Positions 1-11,047 of a stretch of DNA of 64,000 nt are shown piece after piece. Source of the stretch: Hippopus hippopus (taxonomy: Eukaryota > Mollusca > Bivalvia > Cardiida > Cardiidae); contig OX328109.1 of assembly GCA_946811185.2 (NCBI GenBank), positions 31,170,129 to 31,234,128 on the forward strand, given 5' to 3'. Position 1 is the stretch's first letter. Each line of letters begins with the position of its first letter. A program made the translations under genes and the position numbers. The notes under the pieces are model-generated. The model ran no database searches. It was not told the origin of the DNA and saw nothing but the letters and a program-made list of their open reading frames with translations.

Positions 1-137
1 TTAAGCGAACAACTTGTATTAAGAACGCATATACTTAGTCACCGGTGAAGTCAAATATGTTGAAATGTACCCGTACTAAGCGAGCACCTGTTTAAAACAA
101 GCATTTTTGTAATATCCTTTGTGTGTTTACTTTGCAT

Positions 138-361
138 CTTACCACACAATCCCAAAATTTAACGACTCCGAGATAGAGGCCTATTGAAAACATTGTGAAA
201 ACAGAAAAAGAGAAAACGCTGGTAACCAGCATTTTCTCCTGTTTCCACAATGTTTTCTCCATTTTCGAAAGCAATCCAACAATTTTATTTGCATTTAATT
301 TTTGGCCTTGAAATGCTTTAGATTCTGACAAGTCTAAAATTTTGTCGTATGGTAAAGAGTT
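138..361. repeat. family A miniature transposon
   Basis: Palindromic ~220-bp element. The ends read cTTACCACACAATCCC and GTATGGTAAAGAG, with the GAGAAAACGCTGG/CCAGCATTTTCTC hairpin in the centre. It shares the layout of all family A copies (see 47653-47872 for the reference copy). Confidence 0.8.
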
Positions 362-839
362 GATACATGCCTGGCCATATTTCAGCCTTAAGTTACAGCT
401 GCCACAGCGTATGTGCATATGTTTTTGCTGTCTCTGAGCATTTACAACGCACTATATAAACATGTATTTCAAAGCCATCGGTTGCATTCTCACAAAACAA
501 AATGTTAAGTGGTATTGACATCATGCACTTGGATGTTGACATACAGATCTGATTGCCACACAGTTTTAGTTCTTGGATATTGAGTGCATCAGTCCATTGT
601 CAGTTTTCGGTGCTCTTGTTGACCAATGTCATCAGATTAAGTCGGATGGCTTTTCGGTGGTGACTTTGTTGTGTCATGTCATATGTGTGGTTAGAAATAT
701 TGCCCCCCCCCCTTTTTTTTTTTTTTGAGATTTCGGGAAGAATTTGAACGTTGATTCGAATCAGCTACCTCTTAACAACAGAACACGGAAGCTCGGTGTA
801 AACTAATTGTTGTAAGTATCTTTTTTCCTCAAATTTTAG
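362..839. other. upstream DNA without recognised gene
   Basis: Holds a C9-T14 homopolymer pair near 704-726 and the polypyrimidine tract leading to the lectin exon at 840. I see no signal-peptide exon or promoter motif here. Confidence 0.5.
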
Positions 840-3800
840 ATAAATGCACAGCGCATTGTCCGGATACCTGGGTGACGTTTCAGGATTCCTGCTACCTGTT
901 TGCGGTTGATGCTAAAACCTTCACTGAATCAGAGGTATGCGTTTAATTATTGATTGATAAAGTACTTTAAGTTAAAACGAATTTGAATGATGGTGGTTTT
1001 GAAATGTGAAACTAAAATCATGTAAAAAACATGCCTTAAAAACAAACAAAAAATATGCAATTCTTCATCTACGCCGTCCGCAAAAGCTAGTTAATCGTCT
1101 TTGGTGGCGGAAGATTCAAACCGTTATTGCCCAGGAGCTTGTTTAAGATCTACCGAAAACCCCGGACAAGTTACACGAAGAATAAAATGTTCTAAATACA
1201 GCAGAGTTGAAAAGGAATTAATTCACAAAATGACTAGAACAGTCGTGTTAATTATCATTGAAAATATACTTTGAGATATGATATAGTTTTGCTCAAAAAT
1301 GCTGTGGCCGGTTGCAAGAAATAATTTTCATTTTTCCTTATTCACTGTAGGCGTAAGATCAACAAAATAGGAAGTGAACGAAAACTTGAAACAAGCGATT
1401 GTAAGTTACCGACGTGCTTTCAAAAATGCATCACCTTCATGCATGGAGTAAGATATTGGTATGTAATGATGGATCAAATGCGCAGCCTAGACAGTCTAGA
1501 AATAATCGCTATATTAATTCAGACTTATTAAAGATACTTCTATTTTTCATTTTAGCATTTCTGCATTCAATACAATGCACATCTTGTGAAAGTTGATTCT
1601 AACGATGAAAACCTTTTTTTGAAGTCTTTCTGTGCTGAGCTTAAGGGTGTGTATGTTTATAATATTTAAAAGCCCCCTCTCCTCCCCTCCCCAATGATAA
1701 ATGTTTTTCGGTAGATGTTTAATGTATCCAGACAAAAATGTTTAACTAGAAAACCACAATTAACCCTTTACCAAACAATCCCTGGTTTTTACGACCCTGA
1801 GATAGAAGCCTTTTGAAAACATTGTGGGAAAAGGAGAAAATGCTGGTAACCAGCATTTTCTCCTTTTACCACAATGTTTTCTACCTTGTAGAAACAAATT
1901 TTAATTTATGAGTTAACGTTTATTTTGTCGTCTGCAAGTGCTTTCAATCTGGACCAGTCTAGAATTTTGTCGTTTGGTAAAGAGTTAATATGAAATGTCT
2001 AACTCTTTACCAGACGACAAAATTTTACACTCGTCCAAATTCAAGGCATTTGCAGACGACAAATAAGATCTGGTTCAAATGATGGAAAAATATAAGATAC
2101 TGGTAAACAACATTTTCTCCTTTTCCCTTAGTGTTTTTATGGACCTTTCTTCTAAGGGTCATAAAAGCTCGGGATTGCGTGGTACAGGGTTAAAGAATAA
2201 CGAAAAAGAAGATTTTTTTTCTATTGATCTTAAACTCTGTCCTTGGATGCAATTTATTCTAGATCTTTCATGATTAAAGAATCATGCAGAAAATGAGAGC
2301 GAGCGAGCGAGAGAGCGAGCGACAGACAGACATACAGACAGACAGATAGACGGACGGACTGACGAACGGAAGGAAGGACGAAAGGAAGGACAAAAAAAAA
2401 AGGACAGGCGGGCGGGTAGACAGACAGACAGAGATTGCCTTTTTGACCCAAAGATATAACAAAGTAAAACTAGTAGAATGCTAAAGTCTGGACAAGCTAC
2501 ACGAGACAACACGAGTATAAAAATGATAATCAATGTGCTGAAAGCTCCGACAGTCATAAGCCTTATTTTCCTGCACTAAAAAACATAGCGAAAGTTGGCA
2601 GAGGATACTGGAATTCAGATAAAAACCCTGTCTAGTTACAAACTGAAGTTAACAATTATCAAATTTCAAGAACTGCGTAAGAGGTTTATTTTTTTAGTGC
2701 GGGACTACGTTTTGCTGAACTTAATGCGCCCCGCAAATCCCGTTGAATACGGTAACAGTATGATGCCTTGCAAAACTGATAGGTCCCTTTTTTCAGTCGA
2801 TTTGACGAGCGCCTGCCAAGCCACATATTCTAGGATGTTACTTCGTTAAATTAAATAAGTTAAAATGTCCCATCCCAATGCACACAGGTGTGACTTTGTC
2901 CCTTTTAGATCTATTTGAGAAATAGTCGAATGTGCATTTTTCCCTATATTTTGAAAATATCCCATATGGTTAAAAGTTTATGGAAAATTCATTTAGATCC
3001 TTCTCCAAATAATCCTCGATAGAACACATTCGGCCTAGAAGCACTATAATTCATAAAGACATCTCTTGACTAAGCCCATAAAGCCGTTTTTACGCACATA
3101 AGCACTAATCCTGAATATCAATCAGGACTCTCACTGAAGATTAACAAGACTCATCGCTCTCTCGTCGCTGAACGTTGGTTCGACTCTGCGTATGTGCGGT
3201 AAGCAGACAGAAGTAGAAAAGAGTACTGTCACGTATGTCATCGTTTAAATAAACACCAAGCATGCATAGATAAGTGTTCTGACCGCTGTTGTATTCTGAA
3301 ATACCTTTAAACAAACTAGTAAACTGTAAAGTAATTTTAACTCATTAACTTTCTAATAAGATTCAGGACGCTGGATTGGTTTAACCGACGCAGATGTAGA
3401 AGGAATTTGGAAATGGACGGATGGTTCACGTGCGTCTCTAACAGACTTCTATCCGGGCGAGCCAAATGAAAACAATAATGGCAACTGCGTTGGTCTCTGG
3501 TATGGCTATAATTATCAATGGGCAGACACAGCTTGCTCTGTGTCAACTAACAGACCTATCTGTGAGAAACGGTATGTACATGCACCGTGATTTGTGTTCT
3601 CAAATTACATTCATGTACGCAAATTTACAGCAAACTGAGTTAGGGTTTGACCACAACAATCACGACAAAGAGTAATATCTAAGGTTTATCAAACCTAACC
3701 TTTAATGCACTATTAGTAGCTGGTGGTTTATCTTTACAGTATACACGGAAACATTGTGTACGCAATAGAATTTCATTAGATTTGCATGTTACCCACGCGT

Positions 3801-4791
3801 GTGTTACATATTTTGAGAAAATCATGCAGGTCAGGGGATAAAATCATCCATATATATCCATTTTGAAGTAGATGGGTGAATACTAAAGGATTATAGCGAA
3901 GTCGAAATTTTATTTCAAATATACATTTTATTTCAAAAGTGGTTCTAACAGGATGAAGGGGGAATTTCCCAGGAGGAGGGGGGGGGGGGGAAGGGGCTTC
4001 ACCAGAAAATCTTTGGATTGCAGAATCTATTGTTGCATCTGGTGACGTTTTTGTATAGTGTACGCAACTGCGTTTTTGCGTACAGGCATCTACGCCCCTG
4101 CAGGTCTATTACACTATCTGTTCAGTTTGACGTCTTTTTTCTCACATAACGACTTCGCGCTCTTGGGTTGTTGGACATGGTGTGCAAAGTTCAAGTGTTC
4201 ATAATAATAAAAGTATGGCTTCTAAGCGGCTAGATTTCCACCTGCAGTTTAGAGAAGCGGTACTCTGACAAAACAGGGTTTAATGCATCTCTGTGAAGCG
4301 CGATACAAAGCAATTCATCACGTGCACATTATTAAGGATCCATAAAATCTAGTTTGTCTAACAAATGACTGAATTATGAGGTAGACTGTCCCCTAAGATG
4401 CAGAAAATAGGCCTATAGCAAGACGTTTTTGGCCCATGTCAGCCTGCGCGGACTTTCACAGAGCATGGCTCGTGTACATCGTTAATAATTATCTTCTCTT
4501 CGGGCGCTGCTCTGCCATTTCTATGAAAACTGTGGTGATTTAGGAAAGAGTTGCATAAAGCAGTTTTACAACTCCTTGGTGCAGTCTGATCTTGCATCTT
4601 CACCATCCGTTACCTGATGCTAGACTATGGCAGAATTTATCTGCGTATGCAGTGTAAATCTATTTGTAGACATCGGAAGAAGTTAACTTTATCTAGCTGG
4701 CAGCGAAAGAGTTGAAACAAAACAGAGAGGACATCGTTTTTTTTTTTTTCATTTCAGAGAATCTAGCTCCGAGGTTTCTGTTATTGGATAA
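840..4791 (+). CDS. secreted C-type lectin, 3' four exons (5' end outside window)
   Basis: Exons 840-934, 1556-1646, 3361-3571 and 4758-4791, joined by AG/GT sites with matching phases. They encode one complete C-type lectin-like domain. Exon 1 has the N-terminal loop with its cysteines (CPDTW...DSCYLF). Exon 2 has the helix region (AHLVKVDSNDEN). Exon 3 has the WIGL core, the EPN motif expected for mannose-type Ca2+ binding, and a WAD in place of the usual WND, ending with the last conserved cysteine (RPICEK). The short terminal exon adds about ten residues and a TAA at 4789-4791 after a long polypyrimidine tract. The first exon begins mid-codon, so a signal-peptide exon should lie upstream, and I found none in 1-839. 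Proteins of this form usually bind glycans in invertebrate immunity or mucus; ligand and role are inference. The last exon is the least certain part. Introns hold a family A repeat pair (1764-2189) and low-complexity DNA. Confidence 0.86.
1764..1984. repeat. family A miniature transposon with TTAA target duplication
   Basis: Full-length 221-bp copy flanked by TTAA at 1760-1763 and 1985-1988. Ends read CCCTTTACCAAAC and GTCGTTTGGTAAAGAG. It lies in the second lectin intron; a second, shorter copy follows at 2002-2189. Confidence 0.88.
2002..2189. repeat. family A miniature transposon, degraded copy
   Basis: Starts CTCTTTACCAGACGAC, ends at a GGTACAGGG TTAA junction (TTAA 2190-2193). The hairpin arms have diverged. 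Opposite orientation to the copy just upstream. Confidence 0.75.
2295..2435. repeat. GA-rich microsatellite (GAGC, GACA, GGAC units)
   Basis: Impure tetranucleotide tract that switches unit along its length. It produces long false open frames on the minus strand. Confidence 0.9.
4248..4475. repeat. family C miniature transposon, damaged
   Basis: Shows the family C order (GGTTTAATGCATCTC, ATCCATAAAATC, GGTAGACTG, CAGCCTGCGCGGACT, CAGAGCATGGCTC). One arm of the core palindrome is missing after GCGCGGACT. Confidence 0.65.
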
Positions 4792-5417
4792 CAAACAGTT
4801 TGGCATGAAACTGCTTTTTCGGCGATGCTGTATAAGCTCTCGTTAAACCTATGTCTTTGTATTAGTCTAAAATGAATAGATAGTAATTTTCAATTGGTCA
4901 AAAAAAGTGAGTATGATTACTGCTTGGGCCTCTGCGGGATTTGTTTTAGCTCCTTTATGAATCCATTTATGACACCAATACCCAAGGGTTGCTACTATTT
5001 ATCAATATTCACACCCTAGCACGCTAGGGGATAATCCTTTTCTTGTACTAATTGGTAATTCACGATTTCTATGCACTACCTTTCCTATCACTGTACAGTC
5101 TACATGTACTTTTAGACACTCTATTTTTCGCAGCAACTGTTCCGTTTCCAACGATGAATTAGATTGACATTTAATCTTTAAAACTTTATCTAATTGAAAA
5201 TTACACTTTCCAACAATATTAGAAACAACAAGGAAAACTAAGAAATTGATGGCTAGTTTTTTTTTCTTTTTTTCATGATTACTCTCTATACTGAGCCCCA
5301 AAAGAGTTTCAAGATTCATATTCCAGTATCTCTTATGTTGTCCCTTTTTAGCTCGCCTAAGCACGACGTACTCCAGCTGAGCTTTTGTGATAGTACTGTG
5401 TTCGTCTTCAATTTTTA

Positions 5418-5850
5418 CCTTGTGTACGCTCTAGAGGCCACATTTTCAGCCAAATACTCATGAAACTTGAACAAAATGTTTGTCTTGATAATATTCCGGA
5501 GGAGTTCGAAAATGGGCCACGTCTGGTCAAAAACTAGCCCCCCCCCCACCCCTGTCAAATCTTTGAGAAACCTTGTGTACTCTTTAGAGGCCACAACTTC
5601 AAGCCATACTCAAGAAATTCGGTTAGAATGCTTGTCTTTATGATATCTACAACGAACTTGAAACTGGATCATGTTGAGATAAAAACTAAGTCACCGAGAC
5701 ACATTCTAGAGAAAGCTTGTGTGCTCTCTAGAGGCCACGTGTTCAGTCCAGTACTCATGTAAGTTTGTTAGAATGTTTGTCCGCATATCTCAGAAGAAAT
5801 TGGAAATAGCTAGTGTTGGGTTAAAAAGGCTCTGGTGAGCGACTTAGGGC
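5418..5850 (+). repeat. tandem ~140-bp repeat, three diverged units
   Basis: Three units share CTTGTGTACTCTCTAGAGGCCAC followed by TTCAG.C..TACTCATG and a TTAGAATG-TTTGTC block, at about 5420, 5570 and 5715. It resembles a unit I recall as common in bivalve genomes. No reading frame is maintained across the units, so I call it non-coding. Confidence 0.6.
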
Positions 5851-6831
5851 CATCAAGCCTCTCTTGTTGTAGGATTTTTCTTGATCATATTACGTGAATT
5901 AAAATCTGCTGAACAAATCAAACCAAACGTTTGATTTACTTTTTGTCTCAACACATTACGCATGCCTCATGCAGAGTACCTTTTTACATCTTCGCAGCAG
6001 ACCATTTTTCAGTACATCATGGCCTAGGTACACGGCCGCTTATCTCCTAAATCACAACATTCGGTTGTGTATAAAAATATCTTGAGGGGATGTCCGGTTG
6101 CAGTTGAGGGGAAGCGACAATTCGGCGGGTGAAAGGTGAGTGTCATCGTTAAATCGAGATTTTTTTTTGTTTCTAGCCCAAAAATCAAAAATAGGAGAAT
6201 GTGCTGCAACCCTTTATTCATTTTCACTTATATGTGAGCCCCATCCAAAGCCGGATTCCCAGAGATTGGACGGAAATCTAATTTCTCCCTGAGCAAGGGT
6301 AGCCAAAATAATGACATTTCGACTATTCTGATGTGCGTTTGTGGAGTTTCTGTGTGCGAATGGTCCTAAATCTTTGTGTATTATAAAAGAATTGTATGTA
6401 AATTACAACTTACAAACAATATTTTGTTAACTTACTGTCGATCTTCGAAGAAAATGAATATTTACGGTCAGCTTGTGCTTGAGGAGATAGGTTGTGATTA
6501 AAGGGATAGGTTGCGATTTAGGGGAGAGAATGTACTCATTGCATTTAATGCCACTTGTCATTTTAAAGGCGGATTCAGCCTAACGAAAATCACTCTCAGT
6601 GATCTGACCTACCTTAAGGAAAAGGTTGTGTCTGTTTATCGGCAGACAGAGGTCGTTTCTTAATTTGAGACAATACTCCGTCGAAGATTATGGCTTATAG
6701 AGGAAGTTTGAAACATTACAGGATTTGGGAAAACAAACAAACAAACAAACCGTTTCAACAAGTTGACATCGAATACGGTAAAGTCCTTATAAAATTTGTA
6801 TTTGGACCTGTCCACAACTACAAATCTAAAT

Positions 6832-7028
6832 GCAGGTTCCTGCGTGGCTCAGTGGTGAGGGTTGCGTAATCTGAGAGGTGTCGAGGGTTGCTGGACACGT
6901 GCGTATGTCCTTGGGAAAGGCATGTAGATTCCAAGCTTAGTGCTGATGACACTCAAGAAGCACATGAATAAGTGAACTTCGCCGTGACATAGCTGAAAGA
7001 TTGTTCAAAGTGGCGTAAAACAAACCTA
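6832..7028 (+). repeat. SINE2 copy (tRNA-derived)
   Basis: Starts GCGTGGCTCAGTGGT (A-box-like). Continues with the family's GACACTCAAGAAG and CGCCGTGACATAGCTGAAAG blocks and ends GGCGTAAAACAAAC. The B box is degraded. It sits inside the fold-back element. Confidence 0.65.
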
Positions 7029-7480
7029 CACGCCCGTAAGTTTAACAGCTAGTAAACGAGTTAACGTTTTTCTACCACAGATTTTCATAAAAATATTACA
7101 AATTTATATTATCATCTTGTCCTTTTCCTGAGGGATTGCCGACGATAATTAATTTGTCTCGAGTTAAATTTGATGCACTTTAGAATGAACAAATCTAACG
7201 TTGTTTATTTCAAACCGCTTTGTAAATAATGAAGACGGCGTAAATAGAGGTGCGCTTTTTAGAGCGAGATGAAAAATTCCGTTCAATGAGATTTTTAAGA
7301 TGTTCTAAAGAACGATTTTCGATACTTTGAGTGAAAACGTTTGCTGTCGTCAAGGCTACTCGTTTAAGCCAATGCTAAGCAAGCTTCGTTTCCTCATTTA
7401 CATTTCTTGAGATTCTTATTTAGCGGCTTAAAAAATCTCACTCTAAAAAACGCTTTATCTTAAAATTCTTAAATAAATGT

Positions 7481-7738
7481 GACCCGTCACGCGAAAAGGG
7501 ACCATCGGGGAACTCCGTAAAATAAATATTTGAAAAAGAGATTGGATCCAGCAGAGTTCAACCAGTGGTCGCATTTCGAAAATAATTATATAGGAACTTA
7601 GAAAGATCATTCTAGATTAAAAAAAATCTGCCAACAGTGAAAAGTTTCGACCCTGGTCAGGCTGCACAATCCGCGCAGTCTGACCAGGGTCAGTACTTTT
7701 CGCGCTTCCCAGATGGTCCCTTTTCGCGTGATGGGTCA
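7481..7738. repeat. palindromic miniature element related to families B and C
   Basis: Termini GTGACCCGTCACGCGAAAAG and its near-complement CTTTTCGCGTGATGGGTCAC enclose a second palindrome (CGACCCTGGTCAG / CTGACCAGGGTC, 7650-7692). The termini contain the family B end and the centre the family C core, so it looks like a relative or composite of both. Confidence 0.7.
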
Positions 7739-8582
7739 CAAATTCTTTAAAAAAAATCTCGCTCTAAAAAACGCACCTCTGATCATAACTTATGAATATC
7801 GGCGTTTTCACTAAGAATCGGGATGACGAAGTCATTATTAAGAGAAGTAAGGGTTTAGTCTTTAGGTAAGTCTGGTCACTAAGAGTGATTTTCGTTAGGC
7901 TGAACCCGCCTTTAAAATGACAAGTGGCATTAAATGCAATGAGTACATTCTCTCCCCTAAATCGCAATCTATCCCTTTAATCACAACCTATCTCCTCAAG
8001 CACAAACTGACCGTAAATATTCATTTTCTTCGAAGATCGACAGTAAGTTAAAAAAATATTGTTTGCAAGTTGTAATTTACATACAATTCTTTTATAATAC
8101 ACAAAGATTTAGGACCATTCGCACACAGAAACTCCACAAACGCACATCAGAATAGTCGAAATGTCATTATTTTGGCTACCCTTGCTCAGGGAGAAATTAG
8201 ATTTCCGTCCAATCTCTGGGAATCCGGCTTTGGATGGGGCTCACATATAAGTGAAAATGAAAAAAGGGTTGCAGCACATTCTCCTATTTTTGATTTTTGG
8301 GCTAGAAACAAAAAAATCTCGATTTAACGATGACACTCACCTTTCACCCGCCGAATTGTCGCTTCCCCTCAACTGCAACCGAACATCCCCTCAACATATT
8401 TTTATACACAACCGAATGTTGTGATTTAGGAGATAAGCGGCCGTGAGGTACAAAATGCTGGTTTTGAACTAATCGTTCAGATTTATCAACAGGGTTTGGT
8501 CTCACACCTTTTGCTGACACGACATAACCTAGAAACAAAACCTCAGTTTGCATCATGAAACACTTCTCTGGGTTTAGCTTAA

Positions 8583-9296
8583 AGATACCCATTTACTCAT
8601 TTTAAGCCAAATTTAACCAATTTCTTCAATATTTTATCAAACTATAGTCATTCTTGTGGCTTCATGACAAATATTACACCTGGCAGTTACGAGATTGCAT
8701 AGATTACGATGGATAGAAAATGTAATTTTGGACTTGGCTCCTATCCATTTGTTCAATAGAAGATACCACATTATGCTTGTCACGTGACTGTGTACGACCT
8801 TGGCCTTGCATTCATGTAACTAGCAAGTAAATGGAGCCGAGATACACTACACAGGTCTACTTCCGCAACAATCTATGTCACAAGAACCCAACAGCAATTT
8901 ACTCAAGGATGTCGGAATTTTATGTCGAAAGTGCAGTGGAATGATTTTACAGAGACTAGAAATGTAAATTTCGTATGTGCACATTAATATTTAGCGATTT
9001 TGGATTGCTGAAAGAAGGGGAAAACCCATGATCCTACAAATAGACTAGTGTGCCATTTCCCGTGTTGAAACAACAAGTAGTCTAGCTTTCTATTTTTAGA
9101 TAGGGGTGTGTAAATGACTGTAGTGATACACTCCCCCATTGTTTACAATTTTGACCCGACGTAATTTTCTCCCGACAAAAATCCATTTCAAATAGCAAAT
9201 CTGAAACTTCTTTTCATTCTTTTGGGCTATAGATATTGCTAATTTATTGATTTAAACACATTTCTACATTCGGCTTAAATGAGTAAACGGGTATCT
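8583..9296. mobile_element. 714-bp TTAA-flanked DNA transposon inside gypsy RT
   Basis: Inverted ends AGATACCC(A/G)TTTACTCATTT with exact TTAA duplications at 8579-8582 and 9297-9300. Removing the element and one TTAA leaves the interrupted reverse-transcriptase frame continuous on the minus strand, which fixes the boundaries. No transposase inside. TTAA duplication is typical of piggyBac and Kolobok. The ends differ from family A. Confidence 0.85.
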
Positions 9297-10045
9297 TTAA
9301 GACCTGCATTTCTGAGTCGTACGTTAACTCGTTCTATTCTTCGCATGTGTCCTGCAAAGTTTTCTGCAAAGAGAGGAACATCGCCAATATTCCCCGTTAG
9401 CCGTACTGATCTCACTTGTATCCTGTATTGAATTTTATTCTACAATGGAAACAGGCGGCTAGCTGCTCCTTCTCAGCTATACAGAAGTTGCTCTCTGCTT
9501 TGCGCATGACCCTACTATAGTATGCTATTGCTCGTCCACGTTCGCCTTGAATCTAAAGTATAACGCCTCCAATGGAGAAGTCTGAGGCATCAACACTGAG
9601 TATAAACTCCTCAGCATTGTAAAGCTTGGGCTCACGAGGCTTTCAAATAATTCTTCAGCTCAGCTATTGGCCGTGAAATCTGCGCAAACTTTTCACAAAG
9701 CATCTAAATTCGGAGCACATGGCAACAAATTGTTTCACCTGCATCGGAGTTTTTGGAACTGGCTATTTGAACATTTTAGATAAACCAGTAGGGTTTGCTT
9801 TCACACCGTTTGCAGACACGACATGACCTAGTAAATGTTACCTCACTTTGCATCACGAAACACTTCTGTGGCTTTAGTTCGAGACCTTTATTTCTGAGTC
9901 AATCGTAAATTTGTTCTATTCTGCGTATATACTCTTCAAGGTCCTCCGTAAAGACAATAATGTCATCAATATGATGTGAGGGGCGCTTTGGAAAAGACGG
10001 CTTAAATGTGTCTCCGTTATGCCTGATACCAAACAAGTATTCGCA

Positions 10046-10240
10046 GGATTATGGATTCATAAAACCTATATAGTCTAACAACCGACTAAATATGGAGGTA
10101 GCATGGTCCTCGACACGCAGAAAATTTATGAATAGCAAAACGTTTTGACCCATATCAGCCTGCGCGGACTGCGCAGGCTGACATTGGTCGATACTTTTTG
10201 CAGATGCATTAAACCCCCTTTTGGCAAATCATGGCTCATA
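10046..10240. repeat. family C miniature transposon
   Basis: Contains the CATAAAACC, GGTAGCATGGTCCT, CAGCCTGCGCGGACTGCGCA core and GCAGATGCATTAAACCCCC blocks in family order. Inserted in the gypsy remnant. Confidence 0.75.
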
Positions 10241-10560
10241 GATGATACAGATTTCCCACTGCAACTCCTTTGAATCAAGTTCTATTGTTTTTATGGAGCG
10301 AGCTAGTTGAATTACTCAATCCGATTGGAAAGTCAGGTTACCTCATATTAGCCGTACTTGCAGTGTATAGCTTTCTTTAGAGGGCCAGTCCCTCTTGTGG
10401 ATAGTCGACGCATGGTCTGATTCTACCATTTTTCTATTTGACTAATGCGATAGGCAATGCCCATGGTGGAGTACACTCTTTAGCCAACCAGCAATCTACT
10501 TTACTTTGAATCTGACAAAGGAAAGTACATTTAACCGCTTTCATCTTTTTGTATGTGCTG

Positions 10561-10633
10561 TTCTCTCTCTCTCTCTCTCTCTCTCTGATACATGTGTGTG
10601 TGAGTGTGTGTGTGAGTGTGTGTGTGTGTGTGT
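10561..10633. repeat. (CT)n followed by (GT)n microsatellite
   Basis: Twelve or more CT units, then interrupted GT units. It lies about 280 bp outside the left end of the Harbinger unit. Confidence 0.92.
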
Positions 10634-10914
10634 TTTGCTGGCTTTCTAGTCAGATGGGTATTAAAGATAATGACAAGACCACGAACTTGCGAAGGCAGCA
10701 TTGTCTCTACCCATATCTCATTTCGAAACACCTTACACAGATTTTGTAGCATCCGTTTTACCTCGCATCAAGTAGGCTTGGCAATCCAGTTGGTCTGCAG
10801 ATTATTGCAACAAACTTCATTATGTTTAAACCGATCTTTTGCGAACCTTTACGGGTCCGTAAAAGAGGTGATAATTACAAGACTTCGAATTTGGCGTTCA
10901 TGATTAACATGTAG

Positions 10915-10929
10915 CCGGTTCGTTTGGGC
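10915..10929 (+). repeat. Harbinger left terminal inverted repeat
   Basis: CCGGTTCGTTTGGGC, 119 bp before the Myb-like start codon. Identical in reverse complement to 20027-20041. Confidence 0.75.
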
Positions 10930-11047
10930 CAACGGTAGAACTGCCAGAATTGGAGGAGCTATTCCGGTGCGTTCGATTGGACGTCTTCCGCTTTTAGAAG
11001 CTCTGCCGTCTCTTCCACTCGATATTTGGAAGAGACGGCAGAACAAA

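Larger units (their letters stand above)
6031..8445. mobile_element. 2.4-kb fold-back DNA transposon with ~585-bp inverted arms
   Basis: The left arm, about 6031-6616, is the reverse complement of 7864-8445 with few differences. The outer ends read CACGGCCGCTTATCTCC on both sides and are flanked by the 5-bp direct repeat AGGTA (6026-6030 and 8446-8450), which defines the insertion. No transposase is visible, so this is a non-autonomous element. The interior holds a SINE2 copy (6832-7028), a second inverted pair (AGAGGTGCG... near 7255 and 7780), and a palindromic element at 7481-7738. A 5-bp duplication is known for Transib, but the termini do not look like Transib ends, so I leave the superfamily open. 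The right flank is gypsy reverse transcriptase. Confidence 0.85.
8451..10490 (-). mobile_element. degenerate Ty3/gypsy LTR-retrotransposon pol remnant
   Basis: On the minus strand, broken frames match Ty3/gypsy polymerase. The upstream RT region (PWALPIALV...CVDY type) is at about 10490-10370, an IDD-type active-site box with following helix at about 10005-9800, and the RNase H start (SVDASDFSIGG, then KAESN...EKEQL) at about 9640-9430. A second, partial RT copy lies at 9400-9301, continued at 8578-8451. Stops and frameshifts are frequent, no LTRs were seen, and a family C element interrupts it at 10046-10240. It is a fossil of at least two overlapping insertions. The AGGTA fold-back and the 714-bp TTAA element both landed in it. 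Confidence 0.8.

Noticed and set aside
138..418. 108-residue minus-strand frame, and similar ~60-130-residue frames over family A copies
   Set aside because: These frames recur because the repeat recurs (for example GKGENAGYQHFLLF); they are repeat translations, not genes.
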